A stretch of DNA of 64,000 nucleotides, taken from contig QANY01002235.1 in NCBI GenBank assembly GCA_003255025.1, forward strand, positions 650,260 to 714,259, given 5' to 3'. Below are positions 11,320 to 21,695 of this stretch, piece after piece; the stretch's first letter is position 1, and each line of letters opens with the position of its first letter. The DNA is from Datisca glomerata. Lineage: Eukaryota; Streptophyta; Magnoliopsida; Cucurbitales; Datiscaceae. The notes below the pieces were generated by a model, which was not told the origin of the DNA, made no database searches, and saw only the letters and a program-made list of their open reading frames with translations. A program made the translations under genes and the position numbers.

Positions 11320-11910
11320 AAGAATATTCTACATTGATTAAAAGTCAGACATTGAGGTTGTACCCTTTAAACCTGATATGTGTCTAGCTAGTCATATATG
11401 GGTGTTTAAGCTAAAACTCGACCCTGACAGTAGCAATCAAAGTATCAGGCCAGATTAGTTGAAAGAGATTTCACCATAGCCCTAGGGTTGAATTTTTATA
11501 GACTTTTAGCCTTGTAGTGAATCCTATAACAATGAAGATTTTCCTACATCTAGCAATCTCCTTTGGATTAGACATTAGGAAGTTAGATGCAAAGAATGTC
11601 TTTCAAATGGAGTGATGCATGAAATAGTATATATGACACAGATAGAAGGATTCATTGATGAGGCAATACCTCAACATGTGTGTAAGTTGAGAAAGGATTA
11701 GTGGGGCCTTAAATAGGCACCAAGAGCTAGGTATGAGAGGCTAAAACACACTCTACTTGCTTGGGAATTCAAGAACTCAATCTCTTATACATCTCTATTT
11801 ATATTTAAGGCTGCTAAATACATCATTTCTCTGTTATTATATGTAAATGACATCCTGTTGACAAGTAATAACCAACAAGTAATTGGTAGGGTCATTTCAT
11901 ACATATATAT
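11320..11910 (+). pseudogene. Copia reverse transcriptase, first part (interrupted)
   Basis: Degenerate frames read the copia RT from its start to just behind the catalytic box: 'LDIRKLDAKN.FQ' (about 11568-11610), a diverged downstream core, then LLLYVNDILLTSNNQQVIG at 11834-11890. The YVDD box reads YVND (11840-11851). The RT breaks off at a short TA-rich run (11902-11912), where a pararetroviral fragment starts; the matching rest resumes at 13273. Confidence 0.8.
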
Positions 11911-12845
11911 ATCATATGAATAATTTAGTTATTTTGAACTATAAGTAGATTATTTAGAAGTAAATTTTTTAGTAGTAATAGGTCTACAATAACTTCAATA
12001 CCAGACATAATCGATGAAAAACACTTTCAATATTTAGTAGATGATCAAGTAGATCATAGGGTATGGAATATACCTAAAATCCCTAGTAAATAAATTTATA
12101 AATCAACATGGTATTTTGCTTCCTTCAAGCCTTAACATCATGTTTAAACAATTGATGCTATTGGGAAAGAGTATGAAATCTGTCAATTACTTTCCCCCAA
12201 TGTAATTAAATATCACATTGAAGAATGATATAATTTCCTTCACTTTCGTTTAGTCCATATTGGAGTTAAACCACTCACAAGGAGAAGCCAAAATATCTCT
12301 ATCTTGTTAGCCTTGCGGCATGCAAGATTTATTAATTTTAATGATAGTATTCTAAGACTAATTGAATCTTCACTTTGTAATGGTCCAATCCACTTCGATT
12401 GCTTTTCAAATTTATCTCTTAGTTTAACAGAGCCTCATATTCTTAAATCTCTAACCTTGAATATTAAAACTATTTGTTATCCTTGAAGGTGTCCAACCCC
12501 TAGCTTTAATTTTTAGAATACATTACAAAGTCACCAAAACCAATAAAAAATTTCAAATGATCGATAGGAGTTCCAAAACTCAAACCCTGTTGATTCAATC
12601 TAGACTGTGTAATGCCAATATTAGAGTTGCTAAAATCATTAGGTGGTCTGCTATTATTTTGCCTATAAATTAACTTTTTACCAATGAAAGCCAACCCATT
12701 CCAGTTCAACACCCAATTGAAGATATTGATTACATCCAGCACTACATGGATTGACTGTTAAAATTAATCTTCAATCTTCCAGTTCTAATCCCCAAATTAA
12801 GGAGTATAACCAGTTTAATACCCCTAGAAATCCTTAATCAATATA
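11911..12845 (+). pseudogene. Endogenous pararetrovirus movement protein fragment (second copy)
   Basis: The plus strand reads a movement protein of the 30K superfamily as in florendovirus/petuvirus-like Caulimoviridae. The DDQVDHRVW motif is near 12037-12066, LVHIGVKPLTR at about 12250, then an open frame 12304-12486 with ARFINFNDS and SLCNGPIHFDCF. The same reading continues past a stop at 12484 to about 12840 (RIHYKVTKTN, ILPIN, then a stop, NESQPIPV). The first 290 bp are the inverted counterpart of window positions 1-270. It lies inside copia RT and is flanked by TA-rich tracts. Stops make it non-functional, and the N-terminal part present in the first copy is absent here. Confidence 0.85.
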
Positions 12846-12846
12846 G

Positions 12847-13245
12847 AGTTTTTATCAAGTATGGATGTCTGTACATTATTTACATACAGACCAATTATGT
12901 TTTGATGTTTTCTGGCACAACACTGTACCAATATAAAACAAATGTGCTTTTTAATTTTTAATCATGACAAACCTGAATGGTCTTATCATGTACCAATGTT
13001 TCAACAAGAATTGTTTAGACATTTAAGGAAAAAGTCAGAATTGCATTAACCAATGCAAAAAAAAAGCTGCAAAAGCATTTCAACTTACCAATCAGCAAAA
13101 ACTAGCCAGCAGTGTTTCATTAATATGGGTTAATTATTTTGAGCCATAGATTTTGTTTTTTGATTCATAAAAAGTGTTAAAAAATTGATGCAACAAATTG
13201 GTCTGTATGTAAATAATGTACGGACGTCCGTACCTGATAAAAACT
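12847..13245. mobile_element. MITE, 399 bp, with ~49-bp terminal inverted repeats
   Basis: AGTTTTTATC at 12847 opens an arm to about 12895, and its reverse complement closes the element at 13197-13245 (GATAAAAACT). The arms match with only a few mismatches. The right arm holds the perfect 16-bp palindrome GTACGGACGTCCGTAC (13218-13233); the left arm has a diverged version. The interior is AT-rich and non-coding. Flanks read ATATAG on the left and ATATAT on the right, so a target duplication cannot be separated from the adjoining TA tract. Superfamily not assigned. Confidence 0.85.
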
Positions 13246-13272
13246 ATATATATATATATATATATATATATN
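13246..13272. repeat. TA microsatellite ending in an unknown base
   Basis: About 13 TA units, then a single n at 13272. It is the right flank of the pararetrovirus/MITE insertion and the place where copia RT resumes. Confidence 0.9.
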
Positions 13273-13590
13273 TGCTCTTAAGGATCTGATACCACTTCAT
13301 TATTTCCTTGGAGTTGAAGCTCACTGAGATATATCTGGACTTTATTTTGTCTAAATCTATATACATTATTAACATGTTGAAAAAGACTAAGATGGAAGGA
13401 GCAAAACTATTACCCTCACCTGCTTGTCCTACAGTAAAACTTATAAGCTCGAGTCAACCTTTTTCTCATGTAACTCTATACAGAAGTACAGTGGGTGCCC
13501 TGTAATATTTGTCCATCACTATGCCTGACATTTCCTTTATGGTAAACAAACTAAGATAATACCTCATTCATCAGATTCACTCATTGGCAT
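13273..13590 (+). pseudogene. Copia reverse transcriptase, second part
   Basis: Immediately after the TA tract the frame reads LKDLIPLHYFLGVEAH, the conserved block behind the YVDD region. KSIYIINMLKKTKMEGAK follows (13358 on), then PSPACP, TLYRSTVGAL and a diverged PDISF segment. This completes the RT that stops at 11910, with only about ten residues unaccounted for. The two pieces are therefore one copia element split by later insertions. Confidence 0.88.
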
Positions 13591-14140
13591 GCATGTAAAA
13601 GGGTCTTGGGATACCTTATGGCTACCATACCATAAGGTTTACATCTCAAACCATCATCCACTATCATCATACAAGCTTATAGTAAAGGTGGTTGGGCTAA
13701 GACTTAGAAGACACAAAGTCAACAAGAGCATACTTGATCTTTCGAGATGGAAACCTACTCTCTTGGACATCTAAGAAACATAATGTCATATCAAGGTCAA
13801 GCACTGAGAGTAAGTATCGTTCCCTATCAAATGCAACAGTTGAGGTTAAGTAGTTCAAAGCTTCTTAAGTGAGTTATGCTTTGATCTTACTTAACCTTCA
13901 ATCATGTAGTGTGATAATTTAAGTGTTCTAGCACTTGCATCTAATCCTGTTTTACATGCACGTACTAAACGCATTGACTTGGACATCTATTTTATTGAAA
14001 CAAAGTGTTAAGGAGGGAGTTGGACGTCAGATTTATCCTTTCTATTGACCAACTTGCATATCTGCTTACAAAGTCATTGTCTACAGCTAGATTCTCATAC
14101 GCCTAAAGTTCAAGTGAGAATATCTGACCTTTGCTTTAAG
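13591..14140 (+). pseudogene. Copia RNase H remnant and polyprotein end
   Basis: Degenerate frames read the copia RNase H region. The clearest part is DNLSVLALASNPV (13910-13950) followed by HARTK.IDLDI.FI (13958-14000) and an end segment around 14030-14110. Stops and frameshifts interrupt it. A purine run TTTAAGGGGA at 14135-14144 is the polypurine tract. Confidence 0.78.
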
Positions 14141-14144
14141 GGGA

Positions 14145-14260
14145 TGTTAACCTATATAACAACTCAAGTAGTCAACTATCCAAGGCAACCAGTTGGTAAG
14201 CAGAAGACTTATTTCAGTTAAGAAAGTCAGTAATAAAACCGATGCCTTAATTTGAAAAAA
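14145..14260 (+). mobile_element. Start of copia 3' LTR (truncated)
   Basis: TGTTAACC follows directly on the purine tract, as expected for a copia 3' LTR start. The next ~110 bp look like the opening of an LTR, but no CA-type end or partner 5' LTR is visible; downstream sequence belongs to another element. Confidence 0.5.
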
Positions 14261-14339
14261 AAATTATTTGGTTGAAAGGTGTTCTAAGTTCTACTCACTC
14301 AAAACTTGCCAAATAGAAAATGCTAAACTAATGAAACAT

Positions 14340-15480
14340 GCTAAGAAGAAAAAGACATTTCATTAATAAAAATGGAAGGTACAAAAAAGGAGAAAAACAA
14401 ACTGCAGAAAGAAAGCAAAGACTTGTTGATACAAACGACTTTAGCAGTAAGAGGGTTGGCAACATCATCATCAGCAACAAGAATGGTGGAGTCTTCAGCA
14501 TAGGAACGGTAAATATATTCAACTACGGGAATCGAGGCAACTTCAGCAGCGGGATCATCCTCAACGAAAACTTTTGGAGGGAGGTTTTCCTTCCCATCCT
14601 CATAGCTCTCCAGATAGACCTTCTTCTCAACCTTCTCGAACAATGTCCTCAGTCCCTTTCTCTCTCCTCTCAGCTTCCTCCCGAGCAACCTTAGCACCAG
14701 TCATCCTATCTTCCACGATCTTTAGGTTCTCGTAGGAAGTGGCCTGACACCTCTCAGACTCTTCAAGCGCGTCCTTGGTGGCCTTCAAGGACTCAACCTT
14801 GGATAATTCTGCTACCACAGCTACTGCCCTTTTGGCTAAATGCTCATATGTGCCCTGAAGTTCAGCTTCGCACTTTGTGAGCCGCTCAATTTCAGCCCTC
14901 TGAGTCCCGAGGATCCCATGACAGCTCTCAACCTCCCTCTTCCACTAGGCAACTGTCTGCTCATTGGCAAGAAAGTGCTCTGGAGGCTATTATGGAAAAT
15001 GATGGCCTACAGAAAAGAACAAAACCAAATTATTTATCCAACAAAAGAAGAATAGCGAGTGAAGCAGTTAGAAGAGGATCGTTGCTGGGGAGCGTCCGCT
15101 GGGACGACGGGAGTAGTTGAATAGGAGGTAGGAGTAGCAGAAGGAAGACTCACAACCACCTAGGAAGAACTTGGGGCAGCAGACGAAGACTCGCGTCTCG
15201 AACGGAGGTTCCTTTCTTCCTAGGGCACGTCCCTAATAATGGTACTCCTCAAACGAGGAGTTGAAACAGACCCAGAAGAAATGGATGTACTAGAAATAAA
15301 AATCAGAGATTGGGAAGTGAAAATATCTAGCAAAATTTCAAGAGAAGACGGGGGAGATGATATAGATGGCTGCGCTGAAGGCAGAGGCACTACGGGATGG
15401 GTGAAGCTTGGTTATCTTCCGGGAGAAGGCAATGTTAATTTCTCATCTCGAATCTAAGAGATCGTTTTAATCCCGTCCAC
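14340..15480 (-). pseudogene. Coiled-coil transposon-encoded protein remnant
   Basis: On the minus strand, frames from about 15450 down to 14340 give a Ser/Pro-rich start (PSISSPPSSLEIL near 15360; TPTSYSTTPVVPADAP near 15100). A heptad-rich, charged segment follows at 14627-14900 (VAELSKVESLKATKDALEES, then EERVAREEAERREK-like), and then an acidic C-terminus (EVASIPVVEYI near 14520-14560). This layout resembles the gag-like or accessory coiled-coil proteins of plant LTR elements. I do not recognise a catalytic domain. Frameshifts separate the parts. Which element it belonged to is not clear. Confidence 0.55.
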
Positions 15481-15768
15481 GAATGTTGAACGCAACTATG
15501 ATCTTCTCTTTGACTCTTGGGAAAGATAGGGGGTTTTTTCCTTTTATTATCTACGAAGATAAATTTGTAGAAAGAAAGTCAGTAAAAGAAAACAAACAGA
15601 AAGCAAAGAAGTGGGAACCGGAGCTCTGGTGAGTTACTGTAGACTCCTCATCTACGGGGAATCATTCAGAGGCCATCACCGCCCCAGTTCCCTCCTATAT
15701 GGAGAATATCTCGTTCCTAGCCTGTCCCATTTGTGGATCGCAGTGATCATTTTTCTTTTTTTAGCACC

Positions 15769-15987
15769 AGGGCGAGGGTCCAGATAGTAACACTCGGACT
15801 CGGTACAATACTTGAGATGTAGCATGCCCTAAGTTCATCTATTCCTAAATCTAAGTCATACCTCCTATTCAAGGCTTCAAAACTAAGTAAAATCCTATAC
15901 GAGCTTGGGGTAAACTGTAATGGAGCTAAATTACATGTGTGGAAGAATTCCTAAAAGAAAGGGGAAAAAGGAAGCTTAAGCTCCAAA
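15769..15987 (+). repeat. 218-bp direct repeat, copy 1
   Basis: From GGCGAGGGTCC to the AAGCTTAAGC-containing end, this block recurs at 16579-16796 with a small number of differences. It is non-coding and holds a 'CTAAGTTCATCTATTCC' word in both copies. It may be the end of an LTR or an internal repeat of the element around it. Confidence 0.85.
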
Positions 15988-16578
15988 ACTATGTACATAG
16001 GGCTTAAGGTTATTTGGTATGGAGGACTACATGGATGACCTGCGGCCCTACTTTAACCTAGACCGCATACTACGTCGGAGGGAAAGACATCATGGAGGGA
16101 ATCTAGAAAATGTCCTAACTCAGCGTGGTTTCTGGCCAAAGGTATCAGGGTTTAAACTTGGAAGTATCGCCTCACGCCATAGATGAAGGGGAAGGGATTT
16201 CAAACAAGAAAATGAAGAAAAAGAAGACAACAAGGGAGAATATCTTACCACAAACGAAGATAGAAAAAAGTAAAACAAGAGAATCCTTAAATAGGCCCCA
16301 AGTTAAAAAAATGAAGAAGAAAAAGAAAATGAAAAGACGCTCCATAAATTTCTTTGAACACAGGAATCTGAAAGGACCTTTTTGAAAGGACGTGACTGAC
16401 AAGACATAACCGTCACTAATGTCAATGAATGGCATGACGAAAACAAGAAAAAAGGAGCAGAGACAAAGCACAAGTCACCCAAAATGATTGAAAACGGGAA
16501 ACGAAGCGCCTTCACAGGCAAAACACATGCCTCCCTTGATTTAATTAACTATTATATATATAATAGAAAGAATGGGAG
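15988..16578. other. Spacer between direct repeats, A/G-rich
   Basis: Contains a run of AAGAAG-type purine-rich sequence (16200-16340) that is open in several frames because of low complexity. No protein recognised. Confidence 0.4.
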
Positions 16579-16796
16579 GGCGAGGGTCCAAATAGTAACA
16601 CTTAGACTCTGCACGGTACTTGATGATGTAGCACGCCCTAAGTTCATCTATTCCTAAATCTAAGCCGTACCTCCTATTCAAGGCTTCAAAACCAAGTAAA
16701 ATCATATACGAGCTAGGGGTAAACTGTGATGGAGCTAATTTACAGGTGTGGAAGAATTCCTAAAAGAAAGGGGAGAAAGGAAGCTTAAGCCCCAAA
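16579..16796 (+). repeat. 218-bp direct repeat, copy 2
   Basis: Second copy of the block at 15769-15987; both start with GGCGAGGGTCC and end with AAGCTTAAGC plus CCAAA. The copies lie about 810 bp apart. Behind this copy there is a TA tract (16797-16816) and an unknown base at 16860. Confidence 0.85.
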
Positions 16797-17004
16797 TATA
16801 TATATATATATATATTCATGTATCTATCAACTTCCATTCGCCCATAAAGTAGCTCAATCNCGAGAGAAGACAAGACATATTAGATAAAGCGCATGCGAAT
16901 CAAGGAGTCATCATCATTGCACATCAATAAAATTTTATTGATTGTAAAGGGGAAAATGAACAGGAAAAAACCCACCCAAAGACACGTGTATAAAAGAAGG
17001 AAAA

Positions 17005-17390
17005 CTCGTCAAAGCAGAAAAGAACGCTGAAGCGGGAGACCTCGTCAAATCGGGAAGAGCCTATAAGAGGGAGACCCAGTCAGAACCAAGAAGAACGTCA
17101 AAGCGGGAGATCTTGTCAGAGCGGGAAAGAACGTTGAAACATGAGACCTCGTCAGAGTAGGAAAGAACACTGAAGAGGGAGGCCTCGTCAAAGTGGGAAG
17201 AGCCTGAAAGCGGGAGACCCTGTCAGGAAAGACATTGAAGCGGGAGACCTTATCAGAGCAGAAAAGAACACTGAAGTGGGAGGCCTCGATAGAGCGGGAA
17301 AGAATGCTGAAGCGGGAGATCTCGTCAGAACGGGAAAGAACGCTGAAACAGGAAACCTCGTCAGAACAAGAAAGGAAGGAAGTGAAGAAG
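17005..17390 (+). repeat. 36-bp minisatellite, about 11 copies
   Basis: Tandem units of about 36 bp (range 30-37) with consensus parts CTCGTCAGAGCGGGAAAG, AACGCTGAAG and CGGGAGAC. The array starts at CTCGTC (17005) and decays after 17360. Minus-strand frames open across it are repeat translations, since the period is close to a multiple of three. It sits upstream of a TATA box in what looks like an LTR. Confidence 0.9.
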
Positions 17391-17839
17391 AACGGAGACA
17401 GGTGAAAAGACCTGATATAACAAACAAGTGAACAAACTTGACTAAGGTCATCATTGCTCAACCATTTTGCGCACATGTGCAGTTATTGTGAATGACATGC
17501 ATGCCATTCGCCACATGCCTTGATACCTCGGGAAGGAGGAATGTCCCAAACAACATTGGCAGTGAAAGCCAACTGTCAAATCTAATAAAATACTTTACAC
17601 ATCAAAGGTGAGGTGCCATTGAGTGTAGCAGGGTCATTTGTACGGTATCTGTGCTAAGGGATTTGTACAGTATCCATGCTAAGAGACCGCCACACGATCG
17701 ATTCTTTGCCGATAAGCAAATGAGGTAGATTACTAATGAGTTGGAGAGGCAACAATCGACAGTGATCTAACAGTCAGGATAGAGCAACTAATAAGGAATA
17801 GTATCAACAAAATCAAGAGAATATTCTAAAATATTTTGT
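17391..17839 (+). other. Probable LTR U3 sequence, no gene
   Basis: Lies between the minisatellite and the TATA box. A short word recurs (TTTGTAC.GTATC.TGCTAAG.GA at about 17637 and 17664). No frame or motif that I can assign. Confidence 0.35.
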
Positions 17840-17960
17840 AACCGGTTTTATGTATAAATAAGAGTCAATGTAACTTCAAAAAATACATTGAATACAAACT
17901 AGAGCACACGTTGAATTTACACTCTCTCATTATCCTTACTTTTTACTTTCTACGTTCGTT
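17840..17960 (+). promoter_or_regulatory. LTR-like promoter with TATA box
   Basis: TATAAATA at 17853-17860 is followed, about 30 bp on, by a likely start area (ATGTAACTTC, ACATTGAATAC), then a pyrimidine-rich stretch with ACTCTCTCATTATCC. This arrangement, together with the minisatellite upstream, fits the U3-R part of a plant LTR in plus orientation. LTR ends are not identified. Confidence 0.5.
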
Positions 17961-18159
17961 TTATATTACTTTATAAAATTCCTTTACAACCATGAAAAAG
18001 GTCGAAGATATGTAACTTTCTTGTAGTGCATTATACATATGTACATTTTAACCTTAAAGAAAATTGGAAGCATAACTCAAATACATCAATTCGAAAAGGT
18101 TCTAATCATAAAATTCAATTGAAAGCAAATTAATTGGAATAACACAAAGTGGATAGCGT

Positions 18160-18420
18160 CCTTGTTTTCCGTAGCGAAAATAGGGTCGTTACAACTTGTG
18201 TTTAGACTAATACAACTGCCCTTCTCCCCTAATTTTTCGCTTCCCTCTCTCTCTTATTTTCCCTCTCCCTGTTTGTTCTTCGCCCCTCCCCCCTCCTCAG
18301 TTTCCCCTCATTTTCTTGTCTCTTTCCTTCTCTATTTTTTCTCCTTTTGTAGATCTGTTACTGCAGTTTTTTGGATTTCCTGTAGAGTTTTTCTTCCGTT
18401 TTAGAAGGTTTTGTTGTCTT
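18160..18420 (+). other. Pyrimidine-rich tract resembling a transcript leader
   Basis: A long C/T-rich run (18215-18345) is followed by TTGTAGATCTG. Such tracts occur in plant 5' UTRs and in LINE 5' ends. No coding frame follows that I recognise. Confidence 0.35.
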
Positions 18421-19384
18421 TCAGTTGTGTAGATTTTAGTCCACCAATTTTAGGGTCCTTGGTGGTTATCTTATTTTCCCATATCTATTCGAGATTATTT
18501 TATTCTTCATACAAATATGTTTTTGCAGTGTAGTTGACCGAGTCAGATTTAGATGGTGGAGGACTTATGGAACGAGCCGTGTGTGCTCTATTTTTCTGTG
18601 TTGAATATGCACATGATTCCCTCCATGTAAGTAAGTAGATCTTAATAGATTTTATCTGACACTTATAATTATTTATTTATATTTAAATCTGATAATTTTA
18701 TTCAGATCTTGTTCTGTAACTCTGCTCATTAATAGACTTTTACTTGAGAAAAAATACAACTGAATCAAATCATCTGTGTGAAACTACATTAGTGCTTTAG
18801 TATGTAAAATTCAATCTTAATTTAGCCTTCTAAATTCGTTCTACGATATCCTAGTGGGCATAGGCGTAACACAGTTTGTCATTTATTAATTTATTATCTT
18901 TTTTATTAATTAAAACGTTTGGCACATTATTGTTTTTAAACCAACTTCACTCATCTCCGCTATCTTATCTTCAAGCTGATTATAAAAAGGCCAAAGAGAT
19001 AAGACTTCCATCTTAGCCAAAAAGTGGATGACAACTTTCAACGTTTGTAGGTTAATTATTGGTCAAAACACACACAACTAAATAAAGTCCATCAAATAAA
19101 AAATCATGCACCAGTTAGATTGCTTTTAGTTAAAATAATAGACAGCGTTTCATGATCATGGTGAAGTTTGATCTTATCAATATGCGGACATTTGCCATTT
19201 CATGACAAGTCTAACATAAAATCAGAGTTTCCTTAGTGCCCAACACTTTTTTCTTTTCTCGGATTAATTAGTGTTCTATATTATAAACCACTTAAACTAA
19301 TGAAAAGCCTACATGTTGCCTCCTCATTTTGAGTAAACATAAGAACAAATCAAGTTAAGTCAACAAGTAAACACGGAAATTTAA
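18421..19384. other. Unassigned AT-rich region
   Basis: No protein, repeat or element end could be supported. A 13-base match to the start of U2 snRNA on the minus strand near 19010-19022 is too short to annotate. Confidence 0.35.
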
Positions 19385-19385
19385 G

Positions 19386-19480
19386 GAATATATATCTACT
19401 ATATTATAAGAGGTTTAAAGAAAAAAAAAATTCATGTCCCCTTATACCCTTTAAGCCCCATTAAACATAATATAAATTAA
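19386..19480 (+). mobile_element. Possible Helitron 5' end
   Basis: After ATATA the sequence reads TCTACTATATTATAAGAGG, close to the TCT(C)TACTA.TATAA start of plant Helitrons, preceded by A as expected for insertion between A and T. I could not find a matching 3' hairpin with CTRR-T. The following 300 bp are AT-rich. Confidence 0.25.
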
Positions 19481-21123
19481 GTTTTTTTTTGTTATTTAAG
19501 TCATTTATTCTCTATTAACTAATTATTCTTTTACTAATACTTTATAAAATTTTGTATTTTTTATCATTATATCATTAGAAATATGATGGATCATGTATAT
19601 TATTTTAAAAATATTTATATCATGAACATTGTTTTGTCAATAACAAGGTGCCAGTGCCTATCTGTAAATTTTTTAGTTTGTTGTTTAGTTTCTTTTAATT
19701 TTATAATAAATGTAATTATTTTCAATATCCATTACCGGTAGTAAAATAGTTTGTTAGATATAATTTTCTCTTCTCAAATAATTTTAAATTTTTCTTCATC
19801 TCATCTTATGATAATAAAATTTGTTAGGATTGTGCCTTCCTTAATTTAAAATTTTCTTGTAGATAATTTCATCTCGTGACGATGCATGCCTTATTCAAGT
19901 TTTCTTCTATTTACAATAGCTATATTATAAATATATCATCTCCAGATTATGCATGTCATGTTTAAATTTTTTTTAATTGCAATAGTTTAACCATAAATAT
20001 GAGAAATTATCATTTTTATCTTGTTGTTGTTTTGAATTTACAGTATTTTGATAACTAATGCATTCACTTCGCACGTATTTTTCTACTTCGTAATTGGAAA
20101 TAGTTCTAATATTCCATGGATGTTAAGTAGAGTAGAAAATGATATAGGAGGCTATGTTCGAAATTATGTTCCATCTTAGCTTTATTATAGTCACAATTTA
20201 CTGTTGTTTCACTTCTCGCTCAGCAAAGTTTATTGGTTACATCTTTTTGGGACTACACTAAACGAAAATTATAAAAGTTCTAGAGATTTTACTACTGAAA
20301 GAAGATATTTAGTTATCTGAAAATAGCGAAAGTTGAACTGAAAAACTACATTTCTTGCACAAATAATATATATATTTTTTAGCTTCAAGCACTTTTACTT
20401 AATCGTCGGTCCATATAGTTGGCTAGGCACAGTAGATTGGGTTGAGCCTCAGCCTAAATTATTAAGTGCCTCTTGGCCATAATAATAGTACAGAGAGTAT
20501 GCTTTGTTGTTAAGTGGGAATGGTGTATTATTCCACTTGGCTTTATCTCACTCTCACTTTCTAAATGCTATAATTACAACCGTTATTTGTAACCTTATCA
20601 AAAAGGATACTGTAGTTTTTTACAGCAATAATTGCAGGATTGCGATAGATTTTTAGGCACTGGCAAATGAAAATATTACTATCGTACTGAAGCCACTTCT
20701 TGTTTTCATCATTTTCTAGGACGACTCATATTCTTTTAATCTTTGCAAGCACTACACTTGGCTTCTTCTCTCACCCTTATCTGTTATAATTGTTGAGCTT
20801 ACCATATATAATCTCACATCACATACATATCTAAATATAAATTAATGAGTCTCTAAGAGACTAAGTTGACATGCTGATTTGCAAAGAAAAAAAGAAAAAC
20901 AAATCTTAAATTATAAGTATTCAATAATATAAGATTATCGCAGGTAAATTATGATTTATGCAGTAAGAATCCATTTGTTTGGGGTTATCGAAGGTTGGAA
21001 ACTTCAATGTAATTAAATTGACACGTTTGTTTTTAGTTTAATTAGCTGTCAGTAATCCAAATTACCCATGAATCTAGATTATTCAGAATCCTAATCTACC
21101 TCAGAATGAGGTAATTGAATTAC
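19481..21123. other. Unassigned AT-rich region up to the CACTA element
   Basis: No protein or repeat array recognised. The part 20960-21123 (TTTGTTTGGGGTTAT, CTAGATTATTCAGAATCC) has the look of a small non-autonomous DNA transposon end, but the partner end was not found. Confidence 0.35.
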
Positions 21124-21126
21124 TTC

Positions 21127-21300
21127 CATTATAAGAAAAATGATATTTCGCGACGGTTTTATTGCGCCGGTTATAGCAATCGCTGCAAAAAAAACGGTAA
21201 AACTTTTAGCGCCGGTTTCCTAACCCGCTGCTATACATTACAAGAATCGAGTATGGCTGCGGTTTTAAAACCGCCGCTAAAAGTTTTTTTAAAATCCCCT
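21127..21300 (+). repeat. CACTA left terminus with subterminal repeats
   Basis: Terminal CATTATAAG, then several GC-rich motifs in an AT-rich setting, including the perfect palindrome GCGGTTTTAAAACCGC (21259-21274). Subterminal motifs of this sort bind the transposase in En/Spm-type elements. The canonical third base C is T here. Confidence 0.75.
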
Positions 21301-21695
21301 TTCCCTTTCTCGCATCTTTTCCCTTGAAACCCTAAAAGCTTCGGCTTTCCAGAGGTGCCTAACTCAAAAAATCCTAACCCTTCAATTTTCTTCAAACCCT
21401 CTATTCTTCTTCTATTTCACCGGAATATTAGGGACTTTGAACTGGCAATTCAGGTAATCTCCTTCTTCTTCTTCTTCGTTCTTTCTTATTTTTCTTCTTC
21501 TTCGTTCTTTTAGTTCGATTTCAATAATATCTTTGTTTCTGAGGCATGTTGTTCATTGATTTATTGTCGTTTCTGAACTATTACAGTGTGATTATAGTCA
21601 TTTATGATTTATTGTTGTTTAGTGATTTGAAGATCATTATAGATTATTAGCTGGTCTAGTTTTGATAATTAATATTTCTTTAACATTACTTATGT

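Larger units (their letters stand above)
8391..14260 (+). mobile_element. Copia element split by pararetrovirus fragment and MITE
   Basis: Gag, protease, integrase, RT and RNase H relics occur in canonical Ty1/copia order. The unit is interrupted at 11911-13272 by a pararetroviral movement-protein fragment, a MITE and TA-rich tracts. The 5' LTR is missing at the LINE boundary, and the 3' LTR is truncated. Without the insert the remnant is about 4.5 kb. Confidence 0.85.

Noticed and set aside
16125..16385. 86-codon Lys-rich plus-strand frame
   Set aside because: Low-complexity AAG/AGA run between two direct repeats; frames on the other strand are open too.
17045..17476. 143-codon minus-strand frame, Ser/Phe/Leu-rich
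   Set aside because: Translation of the 36-bp minisatellite, whose length is a multiple of three.
18970..19036. U2 snRNA-like sequence on the minus strand
   Set aside because: Only TTTTGGCTAAGAT plus weak flanking similarity; the rest and the upstream promoter element do not match.
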